Source of the DNA: Mesorhizobium amorphae
Lineage (GTDB): Bacteria; Pseudomonadota; Alphaproteobacteria; Rhizobiales; Rhizobiaceae
Direction: 5' to 3'
Length of the DNA: 64,000 nt
Assembly: GCA_003240775.1 (NCBI GenBank)
Contig: QFNI01000001.1
Location: 124,001 to 188,000, forward strand
Shown: positions 6,941 to 16,993 of the stretch, one piece after another
Layout of the letters: each line of letters begins with the position of its first letter
Position numbering within the stretch: the first letter of the stretch is position 1
Translations under genes and position numbers: made by a program
The notes under the pieces: generated by a model
What the model saw: the letters and a program-made list of their open reading frames with translations, nothing else
Database searches by the model: none
What the model was told of the DNA's origin: nothing

Positions 6941-8857
6941 TCAGGCAGCCTTGCGGCCGCGCGCGCCGAGCCAGGCGCTTGTAAGCCGCTCGAAGCGGGC
7001 GGCCATCTCCGCGATGGCCTCCTCGTCGGTGATGCGGCCGGCGAGCCAGTCCTCGGCGGGCTTCATGAAGATGGTGCGCCCCACGGCGAAGCCCTTGACC
7101 ACGCCCACATCGGCCACCGCGCGGAAGGCCGCTTCGAGCTTGTCGGCGGGCGCTTCCAGGCCCAGGAGCACCACGCCGCGGCACCAGGGATCGTTTTTGG
7201 CGATCACGCCCTCGATGCGGCGCCAAGCGGCAGCCGAGACCTGCGGCTCGAGCTTCCACCAGTCGGGCTTGATGCCCAGTGCATAGACCTCCTCCAGCGC
7301 GGTCGCCACCGTGTCCTCCTCGACCGCGCCGTGCTTGCCGCAGATGATCTCCACCAGAAGCTCGCGGCCGATCCTGCGCGAGGCGTCATAGGCCCCGCGC
7401 AGCGTCTCGCCCTGTTCGGCCTTCATTTCGGCGGTGTCGTCGGGGCGGTAGAAGCAGAGCACCTTGATGCAGTGGTCCGCCGGCCATTCCACGAGCTGCG
7501 AGCCCAGATCCTGGCTCCATTCGAAGCGCAGCGGGCGCGAGCCCGGCTCCTCGATGGGCCGCCCGAGCCAGGAGAAGGGGTGGCGGGCATATTCGAACAT
7601 GGCCTCGCGGCCCCACTTCTCGTCGATCAGCATGCCGTAGCCCGGCCGCCCGCCTGCCACGCGCGCCGCAGCCTTCACGCCCAGAACCTTGAAGGCACGA
7701 AGGCGCTCGCGGTCGGCGCCCAGCCGGTCGGCCATCTCCTCCAGCCCCCCGCGATGGTCCATGGCGAGCGCCATCAGTTCGGGGATCTCGCGGGCGCGCG
7801 TGGTTGCCCAGTGGATGTGGTTGAGCGCCTCGTCCTTGCGCAGCGCATGGTGCGCCGAGCCTTGCTCGAGGAAATGCGTGAGCTCCTCCCAGGTCGGGTA
7901 TTCGGGCGCGCAGAGCAGGCGCGACACGGCGAACGCCCCGCAGGCATTGGCCCAGGTGGCCGAGGTCTTGTGGTCTTCGCCGCCCAGCCAGCCGCGCAGG
8001 AAGCCCGACATGAAGGCGTCGCCCGCGCCCAGCACGTTGAAGACCTCGATCGGAAAGCCGTCGCCCACGGTGCCGTCTTCGAGGTCGGCGGGAATCGCGC
8101 CACCATAGACGATGCAGCCCTTGGACCCGCGCTTGAGCACGATCACCGCATCCGACACCGCGCGGATGGCGGACAGGGCCGAGGCCACGTCGTCCGCGCC
8201 GGACGCGATCATGATCTCTTCTTCGGTGCCCACCACGAGATCGCAGAGCGGCAGCACGGCTTTCAGGCGCTCGGACACCGCGTCCGACTTCACGTAGCGC
8301 GAGAACCCCGCCTCGTGCCCCGCCAGTCCCCAGAGATTGGGGCGGTAGTCGATGTCGAACACGACCTTGCGGCCGGCGGCCTTTGCCGCGCGGATGGCCT
8401 TTTCCTGCGCCTTCGCGCTGTTGTCGCGCGAGAAATGCGTGCCCGTCACCACCACCGCGCGGGCCGACTGGATGAAGCCCTCGTCGATGTCGCCCTCGTC
8501 GAGCGCCATGTCGGCGCAGTCGGTGCGCACGAAGATCATGGGCGAGACGCCCTCGCTTTCCACCGCAAGCAGAACGAGCGCGGTCAGCCGCACGGCGTCG
8601 GAGGCGACGCCCTTGGTTTCCACGCCCTCTCGCGCCAGCTGCTCGCGGATGAAGCGCCCCATCTGCTCGTCGCCCACGCGCGTCACGAGCGCGGAGCGCA
8701 AGCCCAGCCTCGCCGTGCCGACCGCGATATTCGCGGGGCACCCGCCCACCGATTTCGCGAAGCTCGTGATGTCTTCCAGCCGCGAGCCGATCTGCTGGCC
8801 GTAAAGGTCCACGGACGCGCGGCCGATGGTGACGACATCGAGTGTGGGCTCGGTCAT
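6941..8857 (-). CDS. iolC: Bifunctional 5-dehydro-2-deoxygluconokinase / 5-dehydro-2-deoxyphosphogluconate aldolase (IolC with DUF2090 domain)
   Basis: A 638-residue fusion. Residues 1 to about 325 are a PfkB/ribokinase-type kinase that phosphorylates 5-dehydro-2-deoxygluconate; GGCPANIAVG near 40 and the anion-hole motif GAGDAF with catalytic Asp280 are visible. Residues about 335-635 are a DUF2090 domain, a class-I-aldolase-like TIM barrel thought to replace the separate aldolase IolJ, yielding malonate semialdehyde and dihydroxyacetone phosphate. Bacillus IolC lacks this extension; the fusion is common in Proteobacteria. ATG 8857 follows GGGAGG. It is the first gene of the iol operon, 45-90 bp downstream of two GGAA-N6-TTCC operators. 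Confidence 0.95.
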   Translation of the reverse strand: MTEPTLDVVTIGRASVDLYGQQIGSRLEDITSFAKSVGGCPANIAVGTARLGLRSALVTRVGDEQMGRFIREQLAREGVETKGVASDAVRLTALVLLAVESEGVSPMIFVRTDCADMALDEGDIDEGFIQSARAVVVTGTHFSRDNSAKAQEKAIRAAKAAGRKVVFDIDYRPNLWGLAGHEAGFSRYVKSDAVSERLKAVLPLCDLVVGTEEEIMIASGADDVASALSAIRAVSDAVIVLKRGSKGCIVYGGAIPADLEDGTVGDGFPIEVFNVLGAGDAFMSGFLRGWLGGEDHKTSATWANACGAFAVSRLLCAPEYPTWEELTHFLEQGSAHHALRKDEALNHIHWATTRAREIPELMALAMDHRGGLEEMADRLGADRERLRAFKVLGVKAAARVAGGRPGYGMLIDEKWGREAMFEYARHPFSWLGRPIEEPGSRPLRFEWSQDLGSQLVEWPADHCIKVLCFYRPDDTAEMKAEQGETLRGAYDASRRIGRELLVEIICGKHGAVEEDTVATALEEVYALGIKPDWWKLEPQVSAAAWRRIEGVIAKNDPWCRGVVLLGLEAPADKLEAAFRAVADVGVVKGFAVGRTIFMKPAEDWLAGRITDEEAIAEMAARFERLTSAWLGARGRKAA

Positions 8858-8902
8858 GGCATGTCCTCCCTGTCCGGCGCGGCCGGGTGGAGATGTGATA
8901 AT

Positions 8903-8916
8903 GGAACGCGCATTCC
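8903..8916. promoter_or_regulatory. Putative IolR operator 1 (perfect GGAA-N6-TTCC)
   Basis: GGAACGCGCATTCC matches the GGAA-N6-TTCC motif proposed for IolR in Sinorhizobium meliloti. It lies 46 bp upstream of the iolC start, where a bound repressor would cover the promoter of the iol operon. Confidence 0.8.
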
Positions 8917-8932
8917 ACGTCTAGGGGTAGAT

Positions 8933-8946
8933 GGAACGCTCATTCC
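8933..8946. promoter_or_regulatory. Putative IolR operator 2 (perfect GGAA-N6-TTCC)
   Basis: GGAACGCTCATTCC differs from operator 1 at one spacer base and is centred 30 bp from it, close to three helical turns, so two dimers could sit on one face of the DNA. It lies 8 bp after the 3' end of the regulator gene and 76 bp upstream of iolC. Confidence 0.8.
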
Positions 8947-8954
8947 TTTTGGGG

Positions 8955-9773
8955 CTAGCCCCGACGCTCCTCGGCCACCGACACGGCGAGCGTCATGGCA
9001 AGCGCCATGGTGGCCGACAAGGAGCGGAAGCCCGCGAAATCGGCTTCCGCCACCTCGAACCAGGCCGTGGCCGACTGGGCGAGCGGCGAAAACGCGCTGT
9101 CGGTGATGGCGATCACCGGCACGCCGCGCGCGAAAGCGGTCCGCGCGCCTTCGACCGTGGCCGGCGCGTAGGGCGAGAAGCTGATGGCGAGCACGGCGTC
9201 TCCCGGTGTCGCGAAGGCCAGGCTCTCGGGGTCGAGCCCGGCGGACGAATCGATCAGCTGCGAGCGGATGCCGAGCTTGCCCAGCGCGTAGGCGAGATAG
9301 GACGCCACCGGAAACGAGCGCCGCCGCGCCATCACGAAAATGGTTTCGGCTTCCGACAGGATGCGGCTCGCGCGTGCCAGCAACTCGCCGTCCACGCCGC
9401 GCGCGAGCGCCTCCAGCGAGCGCGCGGAAGCGGCGGCGAACCCGTCGAGCAGCGTGCGCGGGCCGTCCTCCTTGCCGCGCAGGCTGGCGAGGCGCTCCTC
9501 GTAGGACGAGCGCTCCCCGCGCAACCGCTCGCGGAACACGCCCTGCATGGCGGAGAAGCCGTCGAAGCCGAAGTGGCGGGAAAAGCGGATCAGGGTCGAA
9601 GGCTGCACGCCGGCGGATGCCGCGATCGAGGCGGCCGTGCCGAAGGCCACCTCGTCGGGATGGTCGAGCGCATAGGCCGCGATCTGCGCGAGCCGCTTGG
9701 GCAGCGCCTCGCGCTCGGCGATCACGGCCGAGCGCAGCGTGTCGAAATCGCGCGGGGAGGGGACAACGGTCAT
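8955..9773 (-). CDS. iolR: MurR/RpiR family transcriptional regulator (IolR-type)
   Basis: A 272-residue regulator with an N-terminal RpiR helix-turn-helix (about residues 5-80; GTAASIAASAGVQPSTLIRFSR is the HTH) and a C-terminal SIS sugar-isomerase domain (about 110-250; FVMARRRSFPVASYLAYAL begins it) that senses a phosphosugar or inositol intermediate. In rhizobia the regulator of this family next to iol genes is the IolR repressor; two perfect and one imperfect copies of its motif flank this gene. ATG 9773 has a weak ribosome site, and an in-frame start 19 codons upstream is possible. It is the last gene before iolC on the same strand but separated by the operators. Confidence 0.9.
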   Translation of the reverse strand: MTVVPSPRDFDTLRSAVIAEREALPKRLAQIAAYALDHPDEVAFGTAASIAASAGVQPSTLIRFSRHFGFDGFSAMQGVFRERLRGERSSYEERLASLRGKEDGPRTLLDGFAAASARSLEALARGVDGELLARASRILSEAETIFVMARRRSFPVASYLAYALGKLGIRSQLIDSSAGLDPESLAFATPGDAVLAISFSPYAPATVEGARTAFARGVPVIAITDSAFSPLAQSATAWFEVAEADFAGFRSLSATMALAMTLAVSVAEERRG

Positions 9774-9819
9774 GGAATGAGTTTCGCCCGCCCGATCGCT
9801 TGCGGCAAGACACCCGAAT

Positions 9820-9833
9820 GGATCAAACATTCC
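9820..9833. promoter_or_regulatory. Putative IolR operator 3 (one mismatch)
   Basis: GGATCAAACATTCC departs from GGAA-N6-TTCC at one base and, like the other sites, is flanked by T and A. It lies in the 112-bp space between the divergent regulator gene and the oxidoreductase gene at 9886, a position suited to autoregulation and control of the divergent gene. Confidence 0.6.
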
Positions 9834-9885
9834 ATTCTCGTCCGATTTGGACTAGACGATGCGAAAATCTGGGGAGGACACGGGA

Positions 9886-10995
9886 ATGATCGGGGTCGGG
9901 CTGATCGGCACGGGCTTCATGGGCAAGTGCCACGCCATCGCGTGGAGCGGGGTGCGCGCGGTGTTCGGCGACGTCGAGCCCGTCCGCCTCGTGCATCTGG
10001 GCGAGGCCGACGAGGGCCTGGCACGCAGGCGCGCGGGGGAATTCGGCTTCGAGCGCGCGAGCGGCGACTGGCGCCGCGTGATCGAAGACCCCGAGGTGAC
10101 GGTGGTTTCGGTCACCACGCCCAACCAGTTCCACCCGGAAATGGCCATCGCGGCCCTGCAGGCGGGCAAGCATGTCTGGTGCGAGAAGCCGATGGCGCCG
10201 CGTCTCGAGGATGCCGAGCGGATGGCCGAAGCGGCAGCGAGCAGCGGGCGCGTGGCGGCGCTCGGCTACAACTACATCCAGAGCCCCGCCATCCGCCAGA
10301 TCGGGCGCCTGCTCGATGCCGGCACCATCGGCACGGTCAACCATCTGCGCGTCGAGATGGACGAGGACTTCATGGCCGACCCCGACGCCCCCTTCAACTG
10401 GAAGCACGACAAGGCGTCCGGCTACGGCGCGCTCGACGATTTCGCGGTTCACCCCTTGTCGCTGATCGCCGTCCTGTTCGGCCGCGTGTCGGAGGTCCTC
10501 TGCGACCAGGCGAAGCCCGTGGCCGAGCGCGTGACGGGAGAGGGCGGCCGTCGCGCGGTGGAAACCTTCGACATCGCGTCGAGCCTGTTTCGGCTGGAGA
10601 ACGGCGTGTCCGGCACGCTTCTCGTCAACCGCTCCGCCTGGGGCCGCAAGGGCCGCATCCAGGTGCAGATCTTCGGCAGCCGCGGCACGGTTCTGTTCGA
10701 CCAGGAGCGCTTCAACGAGGTGCAGCTTTTCGTGACAAGCGACAAGCCGGACGAGCAGGGCTTCCGCACCATCCTCGCCGGCCCCGCCCACGAGCCCTAC
10801 AACCGCTTCATCCCGGCCCCCGGCCACGGCCTGGGCTTCAACGACCTCAAGGTGATCGAGGCCCACGAGCTGGCGAAACGCATGCGCGGCGAGCAAGCCC
10901 GCCTGATCGAGTTCGCCGAGGGCCTGGAGATCGAGCGCACCGTCCACGCCATGGCGCACTCGCACGAGGTGCGGGGGTGGGTGCCCGTCAGATAA
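9886..10995 (+). CDS. Gfo/Idh/MocA family oxidoreductase
   Basis: A 369-residue NAD(P)-dependent oxidoreductase. The Rossmann loop is GLIGTGFMGKCHA (residues 5-17), and the family's catalytic EKP motif is Glu100-Lys101-Pro102. The C-terminal alpha/beta domain has ASGYGALDDFAVHPLSL near 170-186, where Asp and His of the active site are expected. ATG 9886 was chosen for the strong GGGGAGG upstream; a longer frame from 9859 lacks support. It is divergent from the IolR-type regulator with an operator-like site between. Inositol and sugar dehydrogenases and MocA belong here; the likely substrate is an inositol or inositol derivative, but that rests on context alone. Confidence 0.9.
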   Translation: MIGVGLIGTGFMGKCHAIAWSGVRAVFGDVEPVRLVHLGEADEGLARRRAGEFGFERASGDWRRVIEDPEVTVVSVTTPNQFHPEMAIAALQAGKHVWCEKPMAPRLEDAERMAEAAASSGRVAALGYNYIQSPAIRQIGRLLDAGTIGTVNHLRVEMDEDFMADPDAPFNWKHDKASGYGALDDFAVHPLSLIAVLFGRVSEVLCDQAKPVAERVTGEGGRRAVETFDIASSLFRLENGVSGTLLVNRSAWGRKGRIQVQIFGSRGTVLFDQERFNEVQLFVTSDKPDEQGFRTILAGPAHEPYNRFIPAPGHGLGFNDLKVIEAHELAKRMRGEQARLIEFAEGLEIERTVHAMAHSHEVRGWVPVR

Positions 10996-11019
10996 GGGCC
11001 TGCACCCTCATTGGTGCAC

Positions 11020-11074
11020 CACCGTCACGGCATGGATTCTCGGGCTTGACCCGAGAATCCATGCCGTGACGGTG
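11020..11074. repeat. Perfect 25-bp inverted repeat with 5-base loop
   Basis: Arms 11020-11044 and 11050-11074 pair perfectly around CTTGA; the core reads GGATTCTCGGG / CCCGAGAATCC. There is no T-tail, so it is not a classic terminator, although it separates convergent genes. Palindromes with this core recur in intergenic DNA of related bacteria, from memory. It begins 5 bp beyond the 3' end of the GIY-YIG gene. Confidence 0.8.
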
Positions 11075-11079
11075 CGCCC

Positions 11080-11367
11080 CTACCACCCCATCCCCCGCAT
11101 CAACTCGTGCCACTCGGGGTTCGTCTTCTCGATCAGCTCGATCTTCCACTCCCGACGCCAGCGCTTCAGCGAGGTCTCCCGCTGGATCGCATCCCGGATA
11201 TCGAAGTGCTCCTCGTACCAGACGAGCCTCTGAACCCCATACCGTGCAACGAACTTCGAGCCCCGCCCGGATGTGTGCTCCCACATCCGTCGAGCCAAAT
11301 CGCTGGTGACGCCGACATAGATCGTCCCCCGCTTCTGGCTCGCCGTCATGTAGGCGAAGCCCGTCAC
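11080..11367 (-). CDS. GIY-YIG nuclease family protein (single domain)
   Basis: A 95-residue stand-alone GIY-YIG domain. The FAYM strand and TIYVGVTSDLARRMWEH supply the GIY and YIG halves, followed by the catalytic Arg region, and Glu is present in RETSLKRWRREWKIELIEKTNPEW, the family C-terminal signature. The start is GTG 11367 with GGAG upstream, 1 bp after the stop of the SDR gene. Single-domain members are widespread and mostly uncharacterised; a role in DNA repair or as a relic of a mobile nuclease has been suggested. The gene ends against a 25-bp perfect palindrome, a pairing worth noting. Confidence 0.9.
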   Translation of the reverse strand: MTGFAYMTASQKRGTIYVGVTSDLARRMWEHTSGRGSKFVARYGVQRLVWYEEHFDIRDAIQRETSLKRWRREWKIELIEKTNPEWHELMRGMGW

Positions 11368-11368
11368 C

Positions 11369-12151
11369 TCACTCCGAAACCCCCACCACGTTCTGGTCGT
11401 AATCCACCAGCGACCCCGTCATCACCCCGGACTGCGGCGACACCATATAGGCCACGAGCACCGCGAGCTGGTCCGGCTTCACCAGTTGCCCCATCGGCTG
11501 CGCGGCTTCAGCCTTTTCCAGCCAGTCGTCCTGCGCCCCGTGCCACTTCTTCTGCACGATGTCCTCGCCGGGCGTGTCCATCCAGCCCGGCAGCACGGCG
11601 TTGACGCGGATGCGGTTCTTGCGCAGGGCGTTGGCGGCATTGCGCGTCAAGGTGGCGAGCGCGCCCTTGGATGTGGAATAGGGCGACAGGAAACCCTGGC
11701 CGCCATGGGCGGACATGGACAACACGTTGACGATCGAACCGGCCTCGCCCGTCTCGATCAGGTGCTTCGCCACGCCCTGCATCAGAAGAAACGGCCCGCG
11801 CACATTGGTGGCGAAGATCGTGTCGAAGAGTTCGGGCGTGGTGTCGAGCAGGCTGCCGCGCGCGGAGGTCGCTGCCGCGTTCACCAGCGCGTTCACCGCG
11901 CCGAAGCGCTCGATGGCCTGTTCCACCACGCGCGCGGGCGAGGCGGCATCGGAGACATCCGCGCTCACGAACATCGCCTCGGCCCCCAGCGCCTCGATGG
12001 CTGCAACGGCTGCGCGCCCCTTTTCCTCCGAGCGGCCGACCAGCACGAGCGAGCGCGCGCCTTCCTCCGCCAGCCGCCTGGCGATCGCCAGACCCACCCC
12101 TTGCGCGCCGCCGGTGACGATCGCGCGCGTGTTCTCGTTTCGCCGTTCCAT
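11369..12151 (-). CDS. SDR family NAD(P)-dependent oxidoreductase
   Basis: A 260-residue classical short-chain dehydrogenase. TGGAQGVG (13-20) is the nucleotide loop, NAAA near 91 the structural strand, and Ser145, Tyr158 and Lys162 (YSTSK) are the catalytic residues. ATG 12151 overlaps the stop of the upstream idhA gene by one base (TGATG), so the two are translationally coupled. It probably oxidises a hydroxyl of an inositol-related compound in concert with IdhA; the exact substrate is unknown. Confidence 0.92.
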   Translation of the reverse strand: MERRNENTRAIVTGGAQGVGLAIARRLAEEGARSLVLVGRSEEKGRAAVAAIEALGAEAMFVSADVSDAASPARVVEQAIERFGAVNALVNAAATSARGSLLDTTPELFDTIFATNVRGPFLLMQGVAKHLIETGEAGSIVNVLSMSAHGGQGFLSPYSTSKGALATLTRNAANALRKNRIRVNAVLPGWMDTPGEDIVQKKWHGAQDDWLEKAEAAQPMGQLVKPDQLAVLVAYMVSPQSGVMTGSLVDYDQNVVGVSE

Positions 12152-13146
12152 CAGCCTTCCACCTCCACCGTGCGCTGTTCCTTGACCGAGCGCAGCGCGG
12201 CATCGGCGAGCTGAAGCGCGAGCAGCCCGTCGCGGCCCGAAGGCGTCGCAGGCGTCTTGTTCGAAAGCGCCTCGATGAAATGGGCGATCTCGTTGGCATA
12301 GGCCTGGGTGTAGCGCGTCATGAAGAAGTCGTGCAGCGGGGGCCGGGTGTAGCCGCGCGCGTTGGCCAGCTCGATCGAGACCGGCCGCTGGTTCTCGGCC
12401 GCCACCATGCCGTCCGAGCCGTGCACCTCGATGCGCTGGTCGTAGCCATAGGTCGCGCGGCGCGAGTTCGAGATCACGCACTGCTTGCCGGAAGCCGTGG
12501 AAAGGATCACGCTCACGCTGTCGTAATCGCCCGCCTTGCCGATGCCTGAGTCCACCAGGACGGACGCATGCGCGGAAACCGAGACCGGCTCCTCGCCGAG
12601 CAGAAAGCGCGCCATGTCGAAGTCGTGGATCGTCATGTCGCGGAAGATGCCGCCGGAGCGGCCGATATAGTCGAGCGGCGGGGGGCCGGGGTCGCGCGAA
12701 GTGATCGACACCATCTCGACCTCGCCCACCTGGTTCTCGTCGATCGCCTGACGCACGGCCATGAAATGGGGGTCGAAGCGGCGGTTGAAGCCCACCATCA
12801 AGGTGGCGTTCGTCTCGTCCACGACCTTGAGGCAGGCTTTCACGCGGGCCGCGTCGAGGTCGATCGGCTTTTCGCAGAACACGGCCTTGCCCGCACGGCT
12901 GAAGCGCTCGATCAGGTCGGCATGGGTGTCGGTGGGCGTGCAGATCACCACCGCGTCGATGTCGGAAGCGTGCTCGATCTCTTCCACCGTGCGGACCTCG
13001 GCCGCATAGGCGCGCGCGATGTCCTGGGCCGCGGGCGCCATCGCGTCCGCCACGGCCACGAGATCGGCATCGGGGTTGGAGGCCACCGCGCGCGCATGCA
13101 CCTTGCCGATGCGGCCCGCGCCCAAAAGGCCGAAGCGAACAGTCAT
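12151..13146 (-). CDS. iolG: Inositol 2-dehydrogenase (IdhA/IolG)
   Basis: NAD-dependent oxidation of myo-inositol to 2-keto-myo-inositol (scyllo-inosose), the first step of the pathway. The 331-residue protein has GAGRIGKVHA at 9-18, the EKP motif with Lys93, and Asp170 and His174 in FRDMTIHDFDMARFLLG, equivalent to the Lys97/Asp172/His176 set of Bacillus IolG. GRSGGIFRDMTIHDFD is characteristic of true inositol dehydrogenases rather than generic family members. It follows the ABC importer genes on the same strand, so uptake and first oxidation may be co-expressed, although a repeat-filled 154-bp gap intervenes. Confidence 0.93.
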   Translation of the reverse strand: MTVRFGLLGAGRIGKVHARAVASNPDADLVAVADAMAPAAQDIARAYAAEVRTVEEIEHASDIDAVVICTPTDTHADLIERFSRAGKAVFCEKPIDLDAARVKACLKVVDETNATLMVGFNRRFDPHFMAVRQAIDENQVGEVEMVSITSRDPGPPPLDYIGRSGGIFRDMTIHDFDMARFLLGEEPVSVSAHASVLVDSGIGKAGDYDSVSVILSTASGKQCVISNSRRATYGYDQRIEVHGSDGMVAAENQRPVSIELANARGYTRPPLHDFFMTRYTQAYANEIAHFIEALSNKTPATPSGRDGLLALQLADAALRSVKEQRTVEVEG

Positions 13147-13183
13147 GGATGATCCCTTTTCGATGTCTCTTGCGTGTCAGTCC

Positions 13184-13282
13184 TTCCCTCCCCCTTGAGG
13201 GGAGGGATCGAGGGTGGGGGCAACGGTGGCGAAGCGCGCCAAGCGGAACGGCCACCCCCGCCCCTCAAGGGGAAGGAGGGGC
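13184..13282. repeat. Intergenic palindromic repeat, family A, locus 1
   Basis: An inverted pair of GC-rich arms: a left arm with CCCTCCCCCTTGAGGGGAGGG and GGGTGGGGG, and a right arm with CCACCCCCGCCCCTCAAGG, around a unique centre. The same architecture occurs at four other loci in this window (22257, 31138, 34229, 40735). It fills the gap between the permease gene and idhA. Confidence 0.75.
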
Positions 13283-13300
13283 ACTCGAAAAGCCGCGGCG

Positions 13301-14332
13301 CTACTTCCGCCGCTTGTTGTGGCGATAAACATCCACCACCACGGCCGCCACGATGATCACGCCCTTCACGATCTCCTGGTAGAACGCGTCGATCCTGAGA
13401 AAGGTGAAGCCCGACGTCATCGTGCCCAGGATGATCGTGCCGACCACCGTGCCGGTCACGCGGCCCACGCCGCCGGCCAGGCTCACCCCGCCGATCACGG
13501 ATGCGGCGATGGCGTCCAGCTCGTACATCACGCCCATGCCGGCCTGCGCGGTCTGGGCGCGCGCGGCCGTGACGATGCCCGCCAGCCCCGAAAGCAGGCC
13601 CGCGATGGCATAGACCTTCACCAGGTGCCGCTCGACATTGATGCCCGAAACACGCGCCGCCTGGACGTTCGCCCCGATGGCATAGGTGAACTTGCCGTAG
13701 CGCGTGTAGCGCAGCGCCACATGGAAGATGGCGGCGACCACCAGAAACACCACCACCGGCCAGATGCCCGAGCCGATCCAGTTGAATTCGGGCGTCAGAC
13801 CCGACACCGGCTGGCCCTTGGTGTACCACTTGGACACGCCGCGCGCGGACACCATCATGCCGAGCGTCGCGATGAAGGGCGGGATCTTGGTGTAGGCGAT
13901 CAGCAGCCCGTTGATCGTTCCCGCGATCAGCCCGATCCCCAGCCCCACCAGGATCGGCACGATGGCCGGCAGGTCGGTGAGTGCTGGGTAGAGCGCGCGC
14001 GTCCAGGTGGAGCTCTGCGCGAACGAGGCCGCGATCATCGCGGTCGCGCCCACCACCGAGCCCGAGGAAAGATCGATGCCGCCGGTGATGATCACCTGCG
14101 TCACGCCGACCGCGATGATGCCGATCACCGAGACCTGCAGGATCATGATGGTCAGGCGCTGCGGATTGGCGAGAAAGCTCTGGCCGACGAAGATCCAGCC
14201 GAGCAGTTCGAAGGCCGCCGCGATGCCCACGAGCACGAGCAGGATGGATATCTCGGGCGGCAGGCGGCGCCGGCGCGTCGTGCGCGTTCCCAGCGGGTGC
14301 GTGCTCTCGGTGGTGGGCGCGGCTGATGTCAT
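13301..14332 (-). CDS. Sugar/inositol ABC transporter permease (RbsC/AraH family)
   Basis: A 343-residue polytopic permease of the ribose-type (CUT2) ABC importers, with about eight to ten membrane segments starting near residue 22 (ISILLVLVGIAAAFELLGW). GGIDLSSGSVVG near 85 and the SVIGGVSLAGGVGR loop near 275, which docks the ATPase, are family hallmarks. ATG 14332 follows GGGAGGAA. It is encoded after two binding-protein genes and the ATPase gene and before idhA, which points to inositol or a close derivative as cargo; substrate is inference. Confidence 0.93.
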   Translation of the reverse strand: MTSAAPTTESTHPLGTRTTRRRRLPPEISILLVLVGIAAAFELLGWIFVGQSFLANPQRLTIMILQVSVIGIIAVGVTQVIITGGIDLSSGSVVGATAMIAASFAQSSTWTRALYPALTDLPAIVPILVGLGIGLIAGTINGLLIAYTKIPPFIATLGMMVSARGVSKWYTKGQPVSGLTPEFNWIGSGIWPVVVFLVVAAIFHVALRYTRYGKFTYAIGANVQAARVSGINVERHLVKVYAIAGLLSGLAGIVTAARAQTAQAGMGVMYELDAIAASVIGGVSLAGGVGRVTGTVVGTIILGTMTSGFTFLRIDAFYQEIVKGVIIVAAVVVDVYRHNKRRK

Positions 14333-14354
14333 CGCATTTCCTCCCGCAGGCCCC

Positions 14355-15893
<1,539 letters not shown>

Positions 15894-15971
15894 GACCGCT
15901 CCTCCTTTTTCGAAAGGGTGGGGCCGAAAGGGTGGAAAGGCGAGGCGCGCGTGGTCCGCGCGCCCTTCGCC

Positions 15972-16910
15972 TCAGTTCTTGCCTTGGTAGTCCTTGATGT
16001 TTGCCGGCGTCACGAGTTCGAAGGGAACCCAGACCTTGGATTCCGCAGCTTCGCCGCGCGCGAACTTCACGGCCGCGTCCACGGAGGCTGCGCCCTGCGC
16101 CTTGGCGTTCTGGAACACGGAAACGTCGAGGTCTCCCGCCTCCATCGCGGCCAGGCCGTCGGGTGTTGCGTCGATGCCGGCGACCACGATCTTGCTCATG
16201 TCCGTGCCGACCGACTTCAGCGCCTGGATGGCGCCGATCGCCATCTCGTCGTTGTTGGCGATCACGGCCTCGACCTCCATGCCCGAAGACAGCCAGTTGG
16301 TGACGATGTTCTGGGCTTCCAGCCGATCCCAGTTGGCCGACTGGCGGTCGACGATCTCCATGCCCGAGCAGTCGGGGGTGGCGATCACGTCCTCGATGTC
16401 CTTGGTGCGGACGAGCGAGGAGTGGTTGTTGAGCGGGCCCATCAGGACCGCGATCTTGCCCTTGCCGCCGAGCAGCCGGCACACTTCCACCGTCTGCAGC
16501 GTGCCGGAATCGACCTCGTTCGAGCCGACAAAGGCACCCTTGGCCGGCAAAGCGTCCACATCCGCGGGCGGATGGTTGGCGTAGACGATGGGAATGCCAG
16601 CATCGGCCGCGAGCTTGGACATGGCGGGCGTCGAATCCCCGTCCACGGCCGCCACGATGATGGCGTCCACCTTGGAGGCGACGAAGTTCTGCACCTGGTC
16701 GAGCTGGCGGGAGGGGTCGTTCTGCGCGTCCTCGACCTGAAGCGTCACGCCCGACAGGGTGGCCGCGTGGTCTTCCATGCCGTTGCGCAGAAGGGTGAGG
16801 AAGGTGCTGTCGGCGCGCGCGATGGTCACGCCGATGTTCTCGGCCAGGGCCGGGCCGGCGGAAACGGAAGCGGCGAGAAGGGCGGAAGCCGCGAGCAGGC
16901 GCATCGTCAT
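15972..16910 (-). CDS. Sugar/inositol ABC transporter substrate-binding protein, copy 2
   Basis: A 312-residue periplasmic binding protein (Peripla_BP_4) with a signal peptide ending near PALA-EN. It is clearly a paralogue of the gene just upstream (16994): long identical stretches include GVTLQVEDA, AMSKLAADA, NNDEMAIGAIQALK and VAGIDAT, with similarity end to end. Differences cluster in the N-terminal IARADSTFLTLLRNG and in VYANHPPADV, where ligand contacts are expected, so the two may bind different ligands. ATG 16910 or 16904 are both possible; neither has a strong ribosome site. Confidence 0.92.
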   Translation of the reverse strand: MTMRLLAASALLAASVSAGPALAENIGVTIARADSTFLTLLRNGMEDHAATLSGVTLQVEDAQNDPSRQLDQVQNFVASKVDAIIVAAVDGDSTPAMSKLAADAGIPIVYANHPPADVDALPAKGAFVGSNEVDSGTLQTVEVCRLLGGKGKIAVLMGPLNNHSSLVRTKDIEDVIATPDCSGMEIVDRQSANWDRLEAQNIVTNWLSSGMEVEAVIANNDEMAIGAIQALKSVGTDMSKIVVAGIDATPDGLAAMEAGDLDVSVFQNAKAQGAASVDAAVKFARGEAAESKVWVPFELVTPANIKDYQGKN

Positions 16911-16993
16911 GAGTTGGAACCCGATCAAAGGGGAATGCGAAGAGGAAGCGCCGCGCGCCGCCCCGTTCGAGGCGGCGCGCGTCACACGATCGA

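Noticed and set aside
5024..9106. Very long plus-strand open frame across the iol operon
   Set aside because: It is the antisense of iolD and iolC produced by GC-rich codon usage; its product is Arg/His/Gly/Ala-rich without recognisable domains.
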